This document shows positions 10,413-21,003 of a DNA stretch of 64,000 nucleotides, piece after piece (within the stretch, counting starts at the first letter, position 1; every line of letters starts with the position of its first letter). The notes beneath the pieces were generated by a model. It had not been told where the DNA came from. It made no database searches and worked only from the letters and a program-made list of their open reading frames with translations. Made by a program: the position numbers and the translations under genes. Origin of the DNA: Hexactinellida sp. DTS-2022 (lineage: Eukaryota; Porifera; Hexactinellida); the NCBI GenBank assembly GCA_028753945.1, contig JAPNXP010000001.1, positions 4,020,501 through 4,084,500 of the forward strand. The letters are read 5' to 3'.

Positions 10413-11945
10413 ATGGATCTCAAGTCCCTGCTGGATGAAATATCTAGCGAGGAGACTGTCCCTCGCCGCGTAGAAACACTGGAGAATATACTAGCTTCCA
10501 TTGTATCCGGACAGATACGACTGCTGTCACTGCAACCAGATATGTTGCAGTTGCTAGTGACGGATCTCTTGCTGCTCTCCTCCAGTGCATCTGCAGCCGA
10601 GAGCTCTCTTATCCTTACGATTTTCGGACGCATCTTGACCCTTCCTCTCTACCCCGCCCTCTCCCCCCTCCTCCCGCCCTCACACATAGAGTCTGCTATC
10701 CACAATGCCGTGCCCCTGCAAGTGCAGCTGGCCTGTGAGTTCCTAAAGTTCTTGGCTTCGCAGGATCCCTCATCCCTAAAGTGCTATCTCTCCCCCTCCC
10801 TCCTCTCCTCCCTGCCCGCTCTGTTCTCCCACCAGGACATGCGAGTCGTCGGGAACATAGCAGACACTCTAGTCATTCTCTCTTCCAACCAAGCCTCCCT
10901 CTCGATCCTCTTCTCCGACTCCTCTCCCCTTCCCTCCGGCCTCTGCTCCCAGCTGCGGGAACACACTTCTGCTGTCCGGGTGCTCACAGCCGTCTCCCGG
11001 ATATCTGTGCTCTCTCGACCGGCTTTCGAAGCGTGCCGGGCGTCCGGCCTCTTGTCCGCCCTCCCGGATCAGATGAGCCTTGAGGATCCGCTCAGCTTCC
11101 TCTGCTACCTGGACACGCTGCGTACCTTCTGCCAGTCCCCTCGCGGCTACGCCTTCTACAGAGACTCCGGACTCCTGTCCCGTCTCCTCCAGCTCTCCAC
11201 TGCACACAGCTCAGGCAGCTCAGAGGAAATGGTCCGCCATGACATAATCGTGTTCTTTTTCTCTCTTATTTCTCTCCCGCATACCGCCCCAGAAGCCATG
11301 CTCTACTTCCACCCACTCTTCTCCCACCTCTTCTCGCTCTTGGAGGCTCCAGAGGAGAGAGACACTAAGGTGTTCATGGAATCTCTGGCACACCTCTCTT
11401 CCCTGAAGGAGGGACGCGAGCTGCTTAGTAGTAGCAGCGGTAAGGTGCAGGAAGCTCTCTGCTTTTTCGGGTCCCAGCTTGTGAGTGGCAGCAGCCGCAG
11501 CAAAGAACAGCTGCTGAGCATGTTCTCCGCGCTAGTGCGGGAATACAGCTGGATGTCCGACGGAGAGTTCTACTACGAACAGACTCGCTCTTGGTTCCGC
11601 TGCATAGGCAGTGATGCTATGAAGAAACTGTTTCTTTTGATGAAGCAGCCTTTCTCCGAACAGCAGCTCGGCGCGTTTTCAGTCTGTCGGTCTTTGGCCG
11701 CGTGGAAATGGGGACAGGAAGAGATGCGGAGCTGTCCGGGACTTCTTGAGTTTCTGCTAAATTCTGAAAACATATCCGGAGAAGATTTGGTGTATACTCG
11801 CTTTGAGATAATCTCTCTTCTCGCGAATTCTGTCACCTCTCAGGAAACTCTGGGTGCTATTTTTTATGCCAAGATAAAAGAGCAGTTAACTCTCGGACCT
11901 TACCACGTTAAAGCTCAGTATGTAGTTGAGGTGGAAAATGATTGA
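10413..11945 (+). CDS. PSMD5: 26S proteasome assembly chaperone PSMD5 (S5b)
   Basis: 510 aa in one exon; vertebrate PSMD5 is about 504 aa. This HEAT-like alpha-solenoid binds the ATPase subunit Rpt1/PSMC2 and chaperones assembly of the 19S base. Helical Leu-rich repeats run through the protein. The C-terminal third carries the recognisable family block: QPFSEQQLGAFSVCRSLAAW, then LANSVTSQETLG, then LGPYHVKAQYVVEVE. The coding strand from 10620 to 11350 is strikingly pyrimidine-rich (CTCC/CCTC runs), giving many open but meaningless frames on the other strand. YAG lies 7 nt before the ATG. MACROD follows after about 340 bp on the same strand. Confidence 0.88.
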   Translation: MDLKSLLDEISSEETVPRRVETLENILASIVSGQIRLLSLQPDMLQLLVTDLLLLSSSASAAESSLILTIFGRILTLPLYPALSPLLPPSHIESAIHNAVPLQVQLACEFLKFLASQDPSSLKCYLSPSLLSSLPALFSHQDMRVVGNIADTLVILSSNQASLSILFSDSSPLPSGLCSQLREHTSAVRVLTAVSRISVLSRPAFEACRASGLLSALPDQMSLEDPLSFLCYLDTLRTFCQSPRGYAFYRDSGLLSRLLQLSTAHSSGSSEEMVRHDIIVFFFSLISLPHTAPEAMLYFHPLFSHLFSLLEAPEERDTKVFMESLAHLSSLKEGRELLSSSSGKVQEALCFFGSQLVSGSSRSKEQLLSMFSALVREYSWMSDGEFYYEQTRSWFRCIGSDAMKKLFLLMKQPFSEQQLGAFSVCRSLAAWKWGQEEMRSCPGLLEFLLNSENISGEDLVYTRFEIISLLANSVTSQETLGAIFYAKIKEQLTLGPYHVKAQYVVEVEND

Positions 11946-12284
11946 TTTAGTTGTATTAGAGAAAACCTGTATGTAAGTAATGGGATGTAATAAATCAGGC
12001 GCTCATCACTGCGTAGTAACGCTGCCGTATTCTCAGAGTTGTTATCCTCCATTATTAGGTACGCCGCGCCCGTACGATAACTCAAACCTTACTAGATTTC
12101 ACACTATATTTAGTAATATTTTTTGATTTATGAGATTTTATGAAGTAGATACTTTCTCGTCCCAAATTATCATTATATTGCCTTAAAATAATTAACTGGC
12201 TAAAATTACAATAATGCGACTATAGGTTTGAACACCGGGTTCAGGAGATCCTGACAGTAACTATAAATATTGCATAGGATATTT

Positions 12285-13946
12285 ATGCTATCATTACGTG
12301 CAATAAGAAGGTTATTTTTACTGAATCTAATCCCGAATCGAAATAACTCCATCCACTCAACTGCTAGCATCATATACACCTATACAACCTCACCACAATA
12401 CCACCTGTCACTAACTGTGTATCGCCAGAGGATGGCAAGCTCAGATCCTTCCTCCCACACAGATACACAAACCCCTCCCACGGAGAAAAACACTGCAGAC
12501 GCAGACGGGCCTGGAGTTACAGCTGAGGGCAGCAGCGAGCAAACTGTAGTGGAAATTAAAACTAATACAGAGACTGCATCTATAGAAGATAGAGATGCTA
12601 CACCTCCATTGGAATCTCCAGAAGATGCAACTGAAAAGCCAGCTGAGAAGAGTTGTGACTCCGAGCCAGCTCTCCCTAATCAGACTGAGACCTCTGACGA
12701 GCGAGTGGAGAAATCTCAAATCAAATCTGACAATAAGGCAGCCGTTAGCCCAGACGCTAAGGCCAACACCCAGCCCGTTGCCAATGCACATTATAAGCCC
12801 TGGTATACGCGATCCAACACTACGCCTCTAGAGACGAGGGAGCACTTCGAGAGCATGCCGATAGATCGGAAGCGTAAGCTCTACAAGTGTGGCTCACGCT
12901 ACCAGCAACTGAAAGACATCGACACCTGGCCTGTCTTCAAGGCTGCTCACAAGTGCAACAGTAAATACAAACTTGCCCAGCTCGTAGCACCTGATGCTGC
13001 CATCAACAGCAAGCTGTCGCTCTGGAGGGGAGACATTACCGCTCTAGAGATAGACGCTATTGTCAACGCGGCTAACCGCACTCTCCTAGGCGGGGGCGGA
13101 GTGGACGGAGCAATTCACGATGCCGCAGGGCGGTCCCTTCACAAGGAGTGCTATGCGCTAAACGGGTGTGAAACTGGTGAGTCTAAGATATCAGGCGGAC
13201 ATAAACTTCCTGCGAAGTTTATTATTCACACAGTGGGCCCGATAGGAGAGCACGAGGATCAACTGGCTTCCTGCTATCAGAGCTGCTTGAGACTTGTTGA
13301 GAAGAATAGCATAAAGTCAATTGCATTTTGCTGTATTTCAACTGGGATATACGGGTACCCCAATCTAAGGGCTGCTAAGACTGCGCTGCAGACAGTGCGT
13401 CATTGGTTTGAAACGAGTGAGTATGCTAAGATTCAGATGGAGCGTGTCATATTCTGCGTATTCTTAAAGATTGACTTTCAAATATATTCTGAACTCCTGT
13501 GTAACTTCTTCCCCACACCCGCTGCTCCCATTCCTGACACAAATGAGATAGGAGACAAGGAGGGCACCCCTCCAGCAGAAGATAAAGAGCCTCTCGCACC
13601 CCAGCCCCCCTTGGCTGTTCCTCCCCTTAAGTCAGCGGTGACTGCTCCTGCTGCCATAATCGCCCAGCTAGCTCCAGCAGAGGGAGAGGGAGACAAAGCT
13701 AGGACCGAAATAACCGAGTGTTCGGAGGCGACACATGGAATGTCAGAGGGAGGGGCTACAGCTAGTGAGTTGGAACGAGTTGAGCCTAGTGCTAAGCTGC
13801 CCAAGTTAGAGGATGCTGCAACACATTCAGATGCAGAGTCAGAATCTGCCAAGCTAGATAAAGCTACTGAACTTATGGAAGATAGACTCACACAGGATCC
13901 CTTTACTGATGCTAAGCCGGCAGCAGAGGAAGAGAAGAGTGTATAA
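12285..13946 (+). CDS. MACROD: Macrodomain ADP-ribose hydrolase (MACROD1/2-like)
   Basis: 553 aa from the ATG at 12285. MACROD proteins remove mono-ADP-ribose from acidic residues and deacetylate O-acetyl-ADP-ribose. The macrodomain spans about residues 240-402 and has the MACROD signatures: WRGDIT, DAIVNAAN, the Gly-rich loop LLGGGGVDGAIH, ISGGHKLPAKFIIHTVGP and the second loop CISTGIYGYP. The N terminus (MLSLRAIRRLFLLNLIPNRN) is basic, hydrophobic and free of acidic residues, as in a mitochondrial presequence. A second in-frame ATG at 12432 (MASSDPSS) would give a cytosolic or nuclear form. Both have YAG just upstream. Long acidic Pro/Glu/Ala-rich stretches flank the domain, most like the tail of MACROD2. 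No introns. Confidence 0.88.
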   Translation: MLSLRAIRRLFLLNLIPNRNNSIHSTASIIYTYTTSPQYHLSLTVYRQRMASSDPSSHTDTQTPPTEKNTADADGPGVTAEGSSEQTVVEIKTNTETASIEDRDATPPLESPEDATEKPAEKSCDSEPALPNQTETSDERVEKSQIKSDNKAAVSPDAKANTQPVANAHYKPWYTRSNTTPLETREHFESMPIDRKRKLYKCGSRYQQLKDIDTWPVFKAAHKCNSKYKLAQLVAPDAAINSKLSLWRGDITALEIDAIVNAANRTLLGGGGVDGAIHDAAGRSLHKECYALNGCETGESKISGGHKLPAKFIIHTVGPIGEHEDQLASCYQSCLRLVEKNSIKSIAFCCISTGIYGYPNLRAAKTALQTVRHWFETSEYAKIQMERVIFCVFLKIDFQIYSELLCNFFPTPAAPIPDTNEIGDKEGTPPAEDKEPLAPQPPLAVPPLKSAVTAPAAIIAQLAPAEGEGDKARTEITECSEATHGMSEGGATASELERVEPSAKLPKLEDAATHSDAESESAKLDKATELMEDRLTQDPFTDAKPAAEEEKSV

Positions 13947-14093
13947 ATGTAGAGGTTAGTAAATTTAGGAATTGTTTACTAACTCATCATGAGATAATGT
14001 TAATTTTCAATTGAATTTAATATTAACTCTCAGAATTGGAGTAATTTATTTACAGTTCATTATTCACTCTTTCTTCCAAAGGGTAATTGAGAA

Positions 14094-14835
14094 CAGTGGC
14101 GTAGCCAGGGGGGGGAACATCCGGGGCTAGGCCCCGGTTAACTCACCCCTGTTGTCGCAACCAGTGTGGGCCCACTGTCTCAGTATTTCTGCCTTGCGGT
14201 CCCGCTGAAATACTAGTTAGGCTGCTGCAAGAACGGATCCACCCCAAGGATGGGGTGAAAAATCTTGATACATACTCTCATATTTTCTCTTATTTCAAAT
14301 AAGTGCAACCTCATTAACCAGGCTCGTTGGAACAAGTCCAAGGGTTTGGATAATGGAAGCCTCAAGTGGCCATGTCCGGTTAATTGAAGTTCGGGTAATC
14401 AAGATTTTTAGAGGGCTAAAAGGCCTAACAATTGTTGTTCGCTACGCTCGCTTGATATTCATAATATTATATTTGCAAAGGGGTCGCATCACTCGCATGA
14501 AGGATTGCGCAACACTGATTTAGCTCCATTAGTATTGATTAAATGAATGCACATTTAGCTTGGCTTTAGACCTATAATGGTGCCTGTTGAGGGAGGTGCC
14601 GTATCTGAGAGGTCCGGATCTCGGAGGTTTAAGTGTACTGAGTGTAATTCAGCAACATATGATCAATACTTAATTTGTTATTCGAATGAATCGGATCACA
14701 AACCATACAAGCATACAGGCGCTTGCTACGCCCTGGCTCGACTCCCAGATATGCCATTAGTAGCTAGCCAATAATGTATTTAAAAGTAGGCCCCATGTGT
14801 GCACCAGGAAAATTATAATCCTAACTATGCCACTG
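14094..14835. mobile_element. hAT-type nonautonomous element, 742 bp
   Basis: Ends CAGTGGCGTAGCCAG and, inverted, CAGTGGCATAGTTAG. The target duplication ATTGAGAA (14086-14093) matches ATTTAGAA (14836-14843) at 7 of 8 bases. CAGTGGCGTAGC is a common hAT terminus. A 65-codon open frame at 14577-14774 with a CTECNSATYDQYLICYSNE segment lies inside. It may be a captured or decayed coding fragment; I do not recognise it as transposase. Confidence 0.7.
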
Positions 14836-15036
14836 ATTTAGAATCCATTAAGAAATATTGTATATTTAATCATTTGCTTTATTAAATACGTATATTTCTC
14901 AATTTCTGATAACTACGGTATTTATCTTATTACGTATGTAGTATATTTCGGGAAATATCAAGACTTAATTAGATATCAATCTTCAAATTACAATTGAAAT
15001 ATATTTATTCCTTCAAACATTCACCTCTAATAGTAA

Positions 15037-15942
15037 ATGAATCGTTTGGGCAAGAGAAGACACCCAAGTTCAGTTGTCCCAGAGGCTAAAAGCTCGAGAA
15101 CTGGGAACGTACAGTTATACACCTCAAATCCCGCTAATCCAACACTAGTTCGAATCGGGTTAACACATTTAGCATGTGCATACAACTATATGAGTGACCT
15201 ACTACTTCTGTACGGATACAATATTGATCATTCATATCTTATACTCACAAATGAAGGATATTTGGTGACAAAGGTTAAGCTAGGATCTGGTACAACTTTT
15301 CATGAACAACCGAACACTCTTGTCGCTAGCTTCACTAATGAACAGATTTTAATTGAGATATTCAAATACACTATTTTCCTCTCTACAGACTATGGAATTA
15401 ATATACAGAAATACAAAGGTTCTGTTTTCGATTGTGACGATAATGGGAATATTTATATTAGCGTCAATCACGAACGAAGAATCGCTATCCATTCTTCTGA
15501 TTTTATATTCAAAGGCAATTTTCCTGAATACCCTACTCAAACTGGAGAATTGATCGCATTGACTATCAAAGGAAATTTAATGGTTGTTCTCTCTGAATCT
15601 ACAAATTATTCAAATTCTAGATGGGACGAATTGTTGAAAATTCACAAATATTCCTTAACAACTGAAAATCTTATTCAAAAGTGTATAATAACTAAATTTT
15701 GTACCAGTGTACCAGATTTATTTTGTATCGATAAGTTTGAAAATATATTGTTAATGGAGAAAAAAAAGTCCAATAAATACTGTGTACTATATAAAGATGG
15801 CAGTGTTAACAGTTATTCGTTAGGAGATGAATTATCTACCCAGTGTAGAAAGGTCGGCTTCTCAATAACGAATAGCCTCGAACTCATCCTGGTTTTCAAA
15901 AGAGATAATATTTGTGTTTATAATATTAGCATTTTTAGTTAA
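15037..15942 (+). CDS. Divergent beta-propeller (NHL-like) protein, uncertain
   Basis: 301 aa, one exon, no recognised catalytic motif. The N terminus is basic (GKRRHPSS). The rest alternates short beta-strand-like segments. Some resemble NHL blades, for example VFDCDDNGNIYISVNHERR and LFCIDKFENILLMEKK, where a D-xx-GNI/NIL strand is followed by a polar turn. This is weak evidence. The larger NHL protein at 45922-47103 shows the same pattern more clearly. The ATG is preceded by CACCTCTAATAG, an acceptor-like site ending 3 nt before it. There is no signal peptide or membrane segment. Function unknown; it could be another beta-propeller type. Confidence 0.6.
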   Translation: MNRLGKRRHPSSVVPEAKSSRTGNVQLYTSNPANPTLVRIGLTHLACAYNYMSDLLLLYGYNIDHSYLILTNEGYLVTKVKLGSGTTFHEQPNTLVASFTNEQILIEIFKYTIFLSTDYGINIQKYKGSVFDCDDNGNIYISVNHERRIAIHSSDFIFKGNFPEYPTQTGELIALTIKGNLMVVLSESTNYSNSRWDELLKIHKYSLTTENLIQKCIITKFCTSVPDLFCIDKFENILLMEKKKSNKYCVLYKDGSVNSYSLGDELSTQCRKVGFSITNSLELILVFKRDNICVYNISIFS

Positions 15943-16042
15943 TGTGTTTCACTTGTCTATTCTAGTATTTCATTATTTTCTTTTAAGTATATTGTTTCAA
16001 ACTCAGTTTAATGGAAATCTGATTTATAGTGTAACATACGTA

Positions 16043-16223
16043 CAGTCGAAACCGGTTTTACTAACACCGGTCTTTTCTAACTACCGGTAATTGTTTTTTT
16101 CTAATAACAATTCATTCTAAATGCATAAGTCATTCAAAATATTTTTCAGTTTATTCTAACTATCGGATTTCTCTTACTTTAATTCCATGCAAAGAATTGG
16201 TTAGAAAACCCCGGTTTCAACTG
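16043..16223. mobile_element. pogo/Tigger-like MITE, 181 bp
   Basis: Flanked by TA on both sides. Inverted ends CAGTCGAAACCGG and, from the right, CAGTTGAAACCGG. The interior repeats CTAACTACCGG-like words. Noncoding. Confidence 0.65.
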
Positions 16224-16401
16224 TATTATGAAATTCATTTATGCCAAAAAGCTCTCATATTTTCATATCGCAGATAGACCAGGTCAATGACCTACTATAC
16301 TGCCGTAAATATAGTAGTGGAAGCTTTTGTTTGTTTGTAAATCCATACTTTCAGTCGATTCATTAGTTAAATAAATACCATTGCAAGTGTTTTAATATAA
16401 T

Positions 16402-16656
16402 ATGAATAAGATAAAACTTATTAGTATTTGCATTCGAGGAAATAAGCGCACTCCCATTCCGGCTCCTAAAATTCCTAAACCCGCTCTGCTCTTTTTCGAT
16501 CCATCTGGACCTGGTCCTGTATGGTATATTTTAAATCCGAAAAATGTCAAATGGGCTTTTGGACAAAATAATAATTTGTTGACAATGTTGCATGAAAAAG
16601 TCAACATACAAGATGCAACAGTTGCCCGTGTATATGGTGGGCTTACCATGCCTTAA
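16402..16656 (+). CDS. Small open reading frame of unknown status
   Basis: 84 codons, starting MNKIKLISICIRGNK, with a Pro-rich stretch (TPIPAPKIPKPALLFFDPS) and VKWAFGQNNNLL further on. I recognise no family. The opposite strand is also open for about the same length, so openness alone means little. It may be a decayed gene fragment between the 15-kb gene and the subtilase. Confidence 0.2.
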   Translation: MNKIKLISICIRGNKRTPIPAPKIPKPALLFFDPSGPGPVWYILNPKNVKWAFGQNNNLLTMLHEKVNIQDATVARVYGGLTMP

Positions 16657-16775
16657 ATACAAGTTTATACGAAGGTCACGGTTTATAATATAGGGAAGAT
16701 TAAATTTAATAGAATATCGAAATAATCTGAATATGCTTAGGGACTAGGGAGTATATTAGTAATATTATGAATCAT

Positions 16776-19700
16776 TTAATTAATATTATGTTCGTAGTAA
16801 GTTGGCACATAGAGTCTCTGGCTATGAGATTGTAACTGTACGGGGAAGGAGAGTTCTGATCGATCAATGTCTCTTGCCTCCCCTTTCACAATTTCATCTT
16901 TAACTTGCTTTGGAGTTAGCAGATTGTTGTTTTGCTTAATTAGTGCCGCGGCTCCAGCTACATGGGGACAAGCCATTGATGTACCAGTGCCTAACGCGTA
17001 GCCTACGAAACACATATTATCAATTTGTCACTTATTACAGCACTGGATCGGTTGTACAAATACACAAATGCTCTGACTATTTACATCTGATATATTTTCT
17101 TCTCCAACGGACGGTCAAATTTGTTCGCTTTATCCGGAGTTCGTATTAACCGGAGTAATATTCAATGAATAACTATTGCAGGGAGCTGATTTTGTAGAAC
17201 TGTTTGTTCGTATTAACCGTGTTCGTACTAACGAGGTTCTACTGTATGTTACTTTGCAGTAGTTTTACTGTGCCGGCTATATAGTATAGTGGCCCAGTAT
17301 TTAAATGACTGCCTTGGATAGTTATTATTATAACGACTACTATGTAGTAGGCCAGTTCTAAAATGACTAGCAACACAATTATGGCACAAACTAAGCCCAG
17401 TTTGAAAATTCGTGTAGAATTAAATTCTCTATCGAATGCATATAAATTAGAAATTCAGGCACTATTTATTGTTCCTGTTGTGACATTAAACAGGTGTAAA
17501 AACGTGTCCAAAAAAATTTAATCAAAAATCGTGACCCCAGGTGCACATCTGTAACCCATGAGACACCTATCCTGAAATTTTGGGCTCTTAGTTAATTAAA
17601 CTCTGTTCTGTTCTGTGGAGAGGATACGGACCATTATAATAAAAAATCCAAATTGCAGCTGTGCCGACATCATTTTCCTTTGAAGGCACTATGTTTTGGT
17701 GTTTGGTCGTTTGATAGTACCTCCAAAGGAAAATGCTGTCAGCACAGCTGCAATTTTGGATTATTATTATTATTCTTCGTAGACGGTGTCATGGCCAAAG
17801 CTTTATAGTTAATGGGCTGAAAATTGGCATAAAGGCATACCTGCCAACCTATTTGAGTTATGTCCCTGCACAGGGCTCTCATCTTCCCCTGTTCATTGAC
17901 AAAATCCCTGGACACCCAATTTTTTTTCTAATACAGTCTACTCCGCTTTATAGAGTCACCTCGGGACCAGGTTACTTAGACCCGATTAAGCGGAGAAATC
18001 TATTAACAGAAAATATTTTATACCAAACTATCATTCCGTCCTATAAATCCTGTAAAATTATGACCCCATTAAGCGGAGAAATCTATAACCGGTGGCTCAA
18101 TTAACGGAGTCGACTGTATATACTTAATGAATAATTGCAAATTATATCGGAGATGGTGCAAAATACAAACAAATTTCCAATTTATTAATTGATCCTTATG
18201 CCATGTGACACCTTAACATATTGGTCTTGACACATTGAGTTAATGATGACTTCGTCATAAAATGTGTTTTTGCAATTTGTGAATTCGATATTTCGAAAGT
18301 ATTGGTTGGAGTATAGTGATCACTCAACATGTGCTGGAAGAATGTTGACTCATCAGCTATTATATTAATACTCAAACTAAAATAACTATGAAATTAATTG
18401 GATTAGAAGGAAACTTTCGACGCTATATAGGAGTGTTGCCTAACAAAGCACCTTCGTGAAGGGGTTTAACACCTTTATGGTGATGATCACATGACGAAAA
18501 AATCTAAATTACAGATGTGTAGACAGCTATTTCTATTGGAGGCACTATCAACCAAACGATCAACAAAATATAGTGCCGCCGCGCCAAGAGAATATACTGT
18601 CGGCACAGCTGTAATTTTAGATTTGTTACTCAGGGCCTATCATGGTAATTGGTGAATATATATGGGTAGCAGTCCTCTGGGTGGCTCTGGATATACGTAC
18701 TATTTATGATATATTATCAACCTGATATTATATATACGTATTTCAATGGCGTCATTAATAATATTGCTCATCAAAAAAATCCTTGCCTTTGTTGTGTCTG
18801 TAATCTACACTCATAATTTTTGTCCCAGGGGCTATCACATCAACACACTTTCCCCAGTTTGAGAATGATTCTATTGGGTTCCTGCATCCACTGTATAATG
18901 ACCACTGTGGCTCAGAGTGAGCCCCTACATTTATGTTATCTCCAGCCGATCCAGGGCTAGCCGAGCAGGCATTCACCCCATTATTTCCACTCGCAGTTGC
19001 AATAATCACTCCTCTACTGACTAGTTTGTTTACCTCTGTGTTGAAAGAGATGCTTGCTCCGCCTCCCAGTGACATGCTCACTATAGTAGCCACGAAATCT
19101 TTCCTATACAGTTGAATATAATATAGTGTCGTTGTAATCAGGGTTTCAAACAGGGGGTTGTAAGGGGGGGGGGGGGCATTTGCCTCCCCCCTCCTTCAAG
19201 TGCTCCCCCCCCCCTAGAAAAACCACTTGCACTACGAAGTTTAATTTATGCCCCCCCCCCTTAAGAACATACATATCCCAGAGTGCCCCCCTTGAGAATT
19301 TACATAACCCAGATTGCCCTCCTTGTATGCAAATCCTGTATGAAACACTGGTAATAATTTTCTGCAAAATTTGGTTTTACTTGACAATGTTGACATTGAC
19401 AGCTAATTTGGTACTTTTTGTCAAGGGAGCTTTCCTTCAATATTGGATGTTGACACCAAATTATACCGTTGATAAAATACAGAATTCTCCTTGGAACTTC
19501 ATAAATTACTATATCTATAATTTAAATTGGCGACAAAACAACATTTAAATTAGCGGACTAGAATAGAACAATGTCACAATCCTGTCATAAGCTATTGGTA
19601 AAGTCGACACTTCATCCAAATATCAAAATGGCAACATTCTTTTCTAAAAATAATCCATATTAACGTAATATATAACATACTTCTATCGCCTTGTCACTAT

Positions 19701-21003
19701 GTAATTATAGACTCATTAATGCACCTAGACACAGTTATCATAAACTTACTTCTTTGAATTCCTCATGTGTACCTCTGCAATGTAATCTAAGGCTCCTATA
19801 ATGGACGAAGTAATCCCTCTCCCATCGCAATCCAGGACTCTGATGCTGTACAGATTGGCATTCTTTGCTACTCCACTCGTTAGTCCAGCTGCGATCCCAG
19901 CGCAGTGTGAACCGTGTCCCTCACAGTCCCAACCATGCTTGAAAGGAAGAACAGCTTCATAACCACCATACTTTGCCCGCATCTTTCCATGCTTATCTTT
20001 GAAGTCATCATGGTCGTAGTTAATTCCCGTGTCCAGTATGTATATATCTGCTCCTGTGCCATCATTAGGCGGGCTGTATGTAGAATTCCCACATACTTTA
20101 GCTGGTTTATTTATTATATCGAGATTGTAGCGATCTGTGCTATGCTCCAGATCTGGTGTTGGTTTCTCCAGCCATTTAGAAGCATTGTAATCCGAACTAA
20201 ATGGGAGCATGTACACAGGCTGGTCCTTCTCAACGTATTTCACTTCAGGCAAACCTCTTATCTGTAAGATATAATTATACTTTAATCTATGTATATTTAT
20301 AATTACAGTAATGTCAATGTGTTTTTCCAAAAGAAGATAAATTTTCACCTTTTATTTCAATTAATCCTCTCTCCTACCTCTAGGTTTTATTTGATTATTT
20401 AGAACGTATATTTCTGTCTGATTCTACGATTATTTCAAAATTAGATTGAGCAATCTTGTAGTTATTTATCTGTCCGGTCTATTATTACTAATCAACTTAA
20501 ATCGTTGCATGAAGATATTCCGCAATTCAAAACACACGTACTGTCCAGTTTGACAGTTATCTTGATAGTATATCAATATACAAGTCGTTCTCTCCTCGAT
20601 ACTGGCGTTCTGAGTCTGACACATAGCACTAAAACTTACTGCCCTTGCTTCTAATTCAAATTTCGAACATACTATTATAGATAGGAACTTATATGTGGTT
20701 AGATAGCTGGAATAATATTTAAATGAATGGATTACCAGTTACTTCTCTATTTACCTTATTTATTGTTTCCTCGCTGACCGTAGCAAATATAATTGGTATC
20801 AGATTGCTGATATGTATCATCTCCAGTTCTTCCCAATCCCTCTGTTCGTGAATCTCTATTTGGCTCATCACACGCTCGAAGTCTAGTCGTGTCGAAGAAC
20901 CTTCTTTTAGTACAATTATGTATCTTGCTCTTTCTTGTGTCGACGCTTTTGCCACAATTGTAGCAGGTATTAACAATATAATAAGTCTTAACGCCAGCAT
21001 CAT
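16776..21003 (-). CDS. Secreted proteinase K-like subtilase (peptidase S8), four exons
   Basis: Exons on the minus strand: 21003-20755, 20261-19750, 19103-18787 and 17002-16776. Phases agree at all junctions, giving 434 aa. An N-terminal signal peptide (MMLALRLIILLIPATIVAKA) is followed by an I9-type propeptide (ARYIIVLKEG...) split by intron 1. The catalytic triad is complete: Asp160 in YILDTGIN, His199 in GHGSHCAG and Ser368 in GTGTSMACPHVAG. The oxyanion Asn294 lies in TASGNN. The last intron (18786-17003, 1.78 kb) best fits a GC donor (AAAG|GCAAGG), because the frame runs into a stop soon after. Expected to be an extracellular or vesicular endopeptidase that matures by propeptide cleavage. 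The ATG has TTTAG 4 nt upstream. The introns hold several MITEs. Confidence 0.88.
17641..17770. repeat. Hairpin MITE family, copy 2 (subtilase intron 3)
   Basis: Near-perfect inverted arms of about 50 bp: ATCCAAATTGCAGCTGTGCC at the left and GCACAGCTGCAATTTTGGAT at the right. The inner ends are TTTCCTTTGAAGGCACTAT and AGTACCTCCAAAGGAAAA, around a short loop. Confidence 0.7.
17934..18116. mobile_element. pogo/Tigger-like MITE, 183 bp (subtilase intron 3)
   Basis: TA on each side; inverted ends CAGTCTACTCCGCTTTATAG and, from the right, CAGTCGACTCCGTTAATTG. The interior repeats ATTAAGCGGAGAAATCTAT. An end of a related element (AACGAGGTTCTACTG) lies at about 17234-17248. Confidence 0.65.
18497..18626. 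repeat. Hairpin MITE family, copy 3 (subtilase intron 3)
   Basis: Arms AATCTAAATTACAG and CTGTAATTTTAGATT, with TTGGAGGCACTATC and ATAGTGCCGCC inside. The 300 bp to its left (GATCCTTATGCCATGTGACA, TTTAACACCTTTATGGTGAT) also matches sequence left of copy 6, so both hairpins are parts of one longer element. Confidence 0.65.
19139..19350. mobile_element. hAT-type MITE with G/C runs (subtilase intron 2)
   Basis: Ends CAGGGTTTCAAACAGG and, inverted, CAGTGTTTCATACAGG (14 of 16). The flanks GTTGTAAT and GTAATAAT match at 6 of 8. The inside is runs of G then C. Noncoding. Confidence 0.6.

Noticed and set aside
10784..11836. Long open frames on the minus strand and frame 2 across PSMD5
   Set aside because: They are shadows of the pyrimidine-rich coding strand and have no family resemblance.
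18315..18357. CTGATGAG on the minus strand inside the subtilase intron, like a hammerhead core
   Set aside because: The stem II side pairs partly (TCAAC/GTTGA), but no CGAAA follows it and no stem III can form.
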